Origin: Faecalicatena contorta
GTDB lineage: Bacteria; Bacillota; Clostridia; Lachnospirales; Lachnospiraceae
Reading direction: 5' to 3'
NCBI RefSeq assembly: GCF_003149105.1
Contig: NZ_QGDS01000015.1
Location: 1 to 64,000 of the forward strand
Length of the DNA: 64,000 nucleotides
Part shown: one piece after another, positions 63,308 to 64,000 of the stretch
How the letters are laid out: every line of letters begins with the position of its first letter
How positions within the stretch are numbered: position 1 is the stretch's first letter
Made by a program: the position numbers and the translations under genes
The notes under the pieces: model-generated
Database searches by the model: none
What the model saw: the letters and a program-made list of their open reading frames with translations, nothing else
What the model was told of the DNA's origin: nothing

Positions 63308-63352
63308 AGCCAGCTGATTTTCAAGACACGGAAATCAGCCGGCTGTTTTTAT
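63308..63352 (+). terminator. Terminator of the yedE operon
   Basis: AGCCAGCTGATTTTC pairs with GAAATCAGCCGGCT around AAGACACG, followed by GTTTTTATG. Strong Rho-independent terminator. Confidence 0.85.
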
Positions 63353-63523
63353 GTATATAATAACGCAAAAAGAGTCGATGAATATGTATATCAGAGCATT
63401 CGTCCGGCATATTAGAAAATCATAAAAATACACACCTTTTTTGAAAAAAATACAATTGTTGCGTCTAACATATAGCTGTAGAATAGTAATAAGAGTTTAA
63501 GGCTCAAAGGAGGAGGCTGTATA

Positions 63524-64000
63524 ATGACAAAAGTATTTCTTGTGGAAGATGAGATTGTTATCAGAAGCGGAATAAAAAACAGTATAGATTGGCAGAAAGA
63601 AGGATATGAGTTTTCAGGAGAGGCAAGCGACGGGGAACTGGCCTATCCGATGATACTGAAAGCAAAGCCTGACATTTTGATTACGGATATTAAGATGCCT
63701 TTTATGGATGGGCTGGAATTAAGCAAGATGGTAAAGGAAGCGCTGCCTGAGATTAAAATTCTGATTCTCAGCGGCTACAATGAATTTGAGTATGCGAAGG
63801 AAGCGATACATATTGGAGTAGCAGACTATCTGCTCAAGCCCATTTCATCCGCCAAGCTTCTGGAGGCTCTTGGGGGTATCGCGAAGCAGATTAAGCAGAA
63901 GAGGGAAGAGCAGAGCCTCAAAGAGCAGTATCAGCGTGATAATCAGGAATATATCGAGAATGAAAAAGTGAAGCTGTTCACGGCACTGGCAGCAGGCAAT
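63524..64000 (+). CDS. YesN-type response regulator (partial, runs off window)
   Basis: The first 159 residues of a response regulator. The receiver domain begins TKVFLVEDEIVIRSG and has phosphoacceptor Asp55 in ILITDIKMPFMDG, SGYNEFEYAKEAI, and the conserved Lys in YLLKP. The region after residue 120 is a coiled-coil-like linker (KQKREEQSLKEQYQRD) typical of YesN proteins with an AraC output domain, which would lie beyond the window. AAAGGAGGAGG precedes the start. Confidence 0.9.
   Translation, partial: MTKVFLVEDEIVIRSGIKNSIDWQKEGYEFSGEASDGELAYPMILKAKPDILITDIKMPFMDGLELSKMVKEALPEIKILILSGYNEFEYAKEAIHIGVADYLLKPISSAKLLEALGGIAKQIKQKREEQSLKEQYQRDNQEYIENEKVKLFTALAAGN

Noticed and set aside
1-64000. 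CRISPR arrays, tRNA, rRNA or prophage genes
   Set aside because: No regularly spaced repeats, cloverleaf sequences, rRNA segments or phage structural genes were seen on reading both strands.

Overview
The window reads as the chromosome of a spore-forming, anaerobic, low-to-moderate GC Clostridia member, most likely Lachnospiraceae. The evidence is the rpsB-tsf pair with Bacillota-type promoters and AGGAGG ribosome binding sites, CotJ spore-coat genes, a YedE selenium-type module, YesM/YesN-type two-component systems, and anaerobic CoA chemistry. Species cannot be fixed from sequence alone.

1-9 kb: a nearly complete group II intron with its maturase begins at about base 5. It is followed by a small VOC protein (minus strand), rpsB and tsf, then a lipoprotein with a two-permease/one-ATPase ABC-2 transporter. 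9-20.5 kb is an accessory stretch: a heterodimeric ABC exporter, a GNAT enzyme, a VbhA-like antitoxin with a Fic toxin (plus the decayed remnant of a second Fic locus), a LysR-led redox cluster (aldo/keto reductase remnant, MerR-like protein, carboxymuconolactone decarboxylase-cupin fusion, flavodoxin), and an alkaline phosphatase lipoprotein with a YibE/F membrane protein. Copies of a hairpin repeat and of a conserved extended -10 promoter element are scattered here.

21-58 kb is the centrepiece, a large inositol-catabolism island in three parts. Part A (21.0-32.4 kb) has a sugar-binding lipoprotein with a YesM-type kinase and YesN-type regulator, two Gfo/Idh dehydrogenases (one clearly IolG-like), a ribose-type ABC importer and iolE. 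Part B (33.5-47.4 kb), headed by a divergent GntR/FadR regulator and a near-consensus promoter, interleaves inositol genes (iolB, iolD, iolJ-like aldolase) with a split transketolase, a pyrophosphate-type phosphofructokinase, a 4-hydroxybutyrate module (4hbD, abfD, CoA-transferase) and the thl-crt-hbd half of butyrate synthesis. The bcd-etfB-etfA genes expected in the middle are reduced to a 307-bp scar joining the start of bcd to the end of etfA. No IolC-type kinase and no IolA are present. Part C (47.5-57.9 kb) has a further TIM-barrel inosose enzyme, an OFA-type transporter, a MATE pump, an AraC regulator, a second iolE, two more Gfo/Idh dehydrogenases, a GPH-type sugar symporter and iolI.

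The working model is as follows. Inositol or its isomers enter by the ABC or the GPH system and are oxidised (IolG family), isomerised (IolI), dehydrated (IolE), hydrolysed (IolD) and isomerised (IolB) to 2-deoxy-5-ketogluconate. That compound is then either phosphorylated, possibly by the PPi-PFK homologue, and cleaved by the aldolase, or processed by the transketolase. The C3/C4 semialdehyde products are reduced, CoA-activated and turned into acetyl-CoA or butyrate precursors. The individual enzyme families are well supported; the joint pathway is inference.

58-64 kb returns to general genes: an AraC fragment, an MFS transporter, a Cys/His-rich small protein, cotJC with a cotJA-cotJB fusion (minus strand), yedE-tusA-DUF3343, and a YesN-type response regulator cut by the window end. 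No tRNA, rRNA or CRISPR array was seen.
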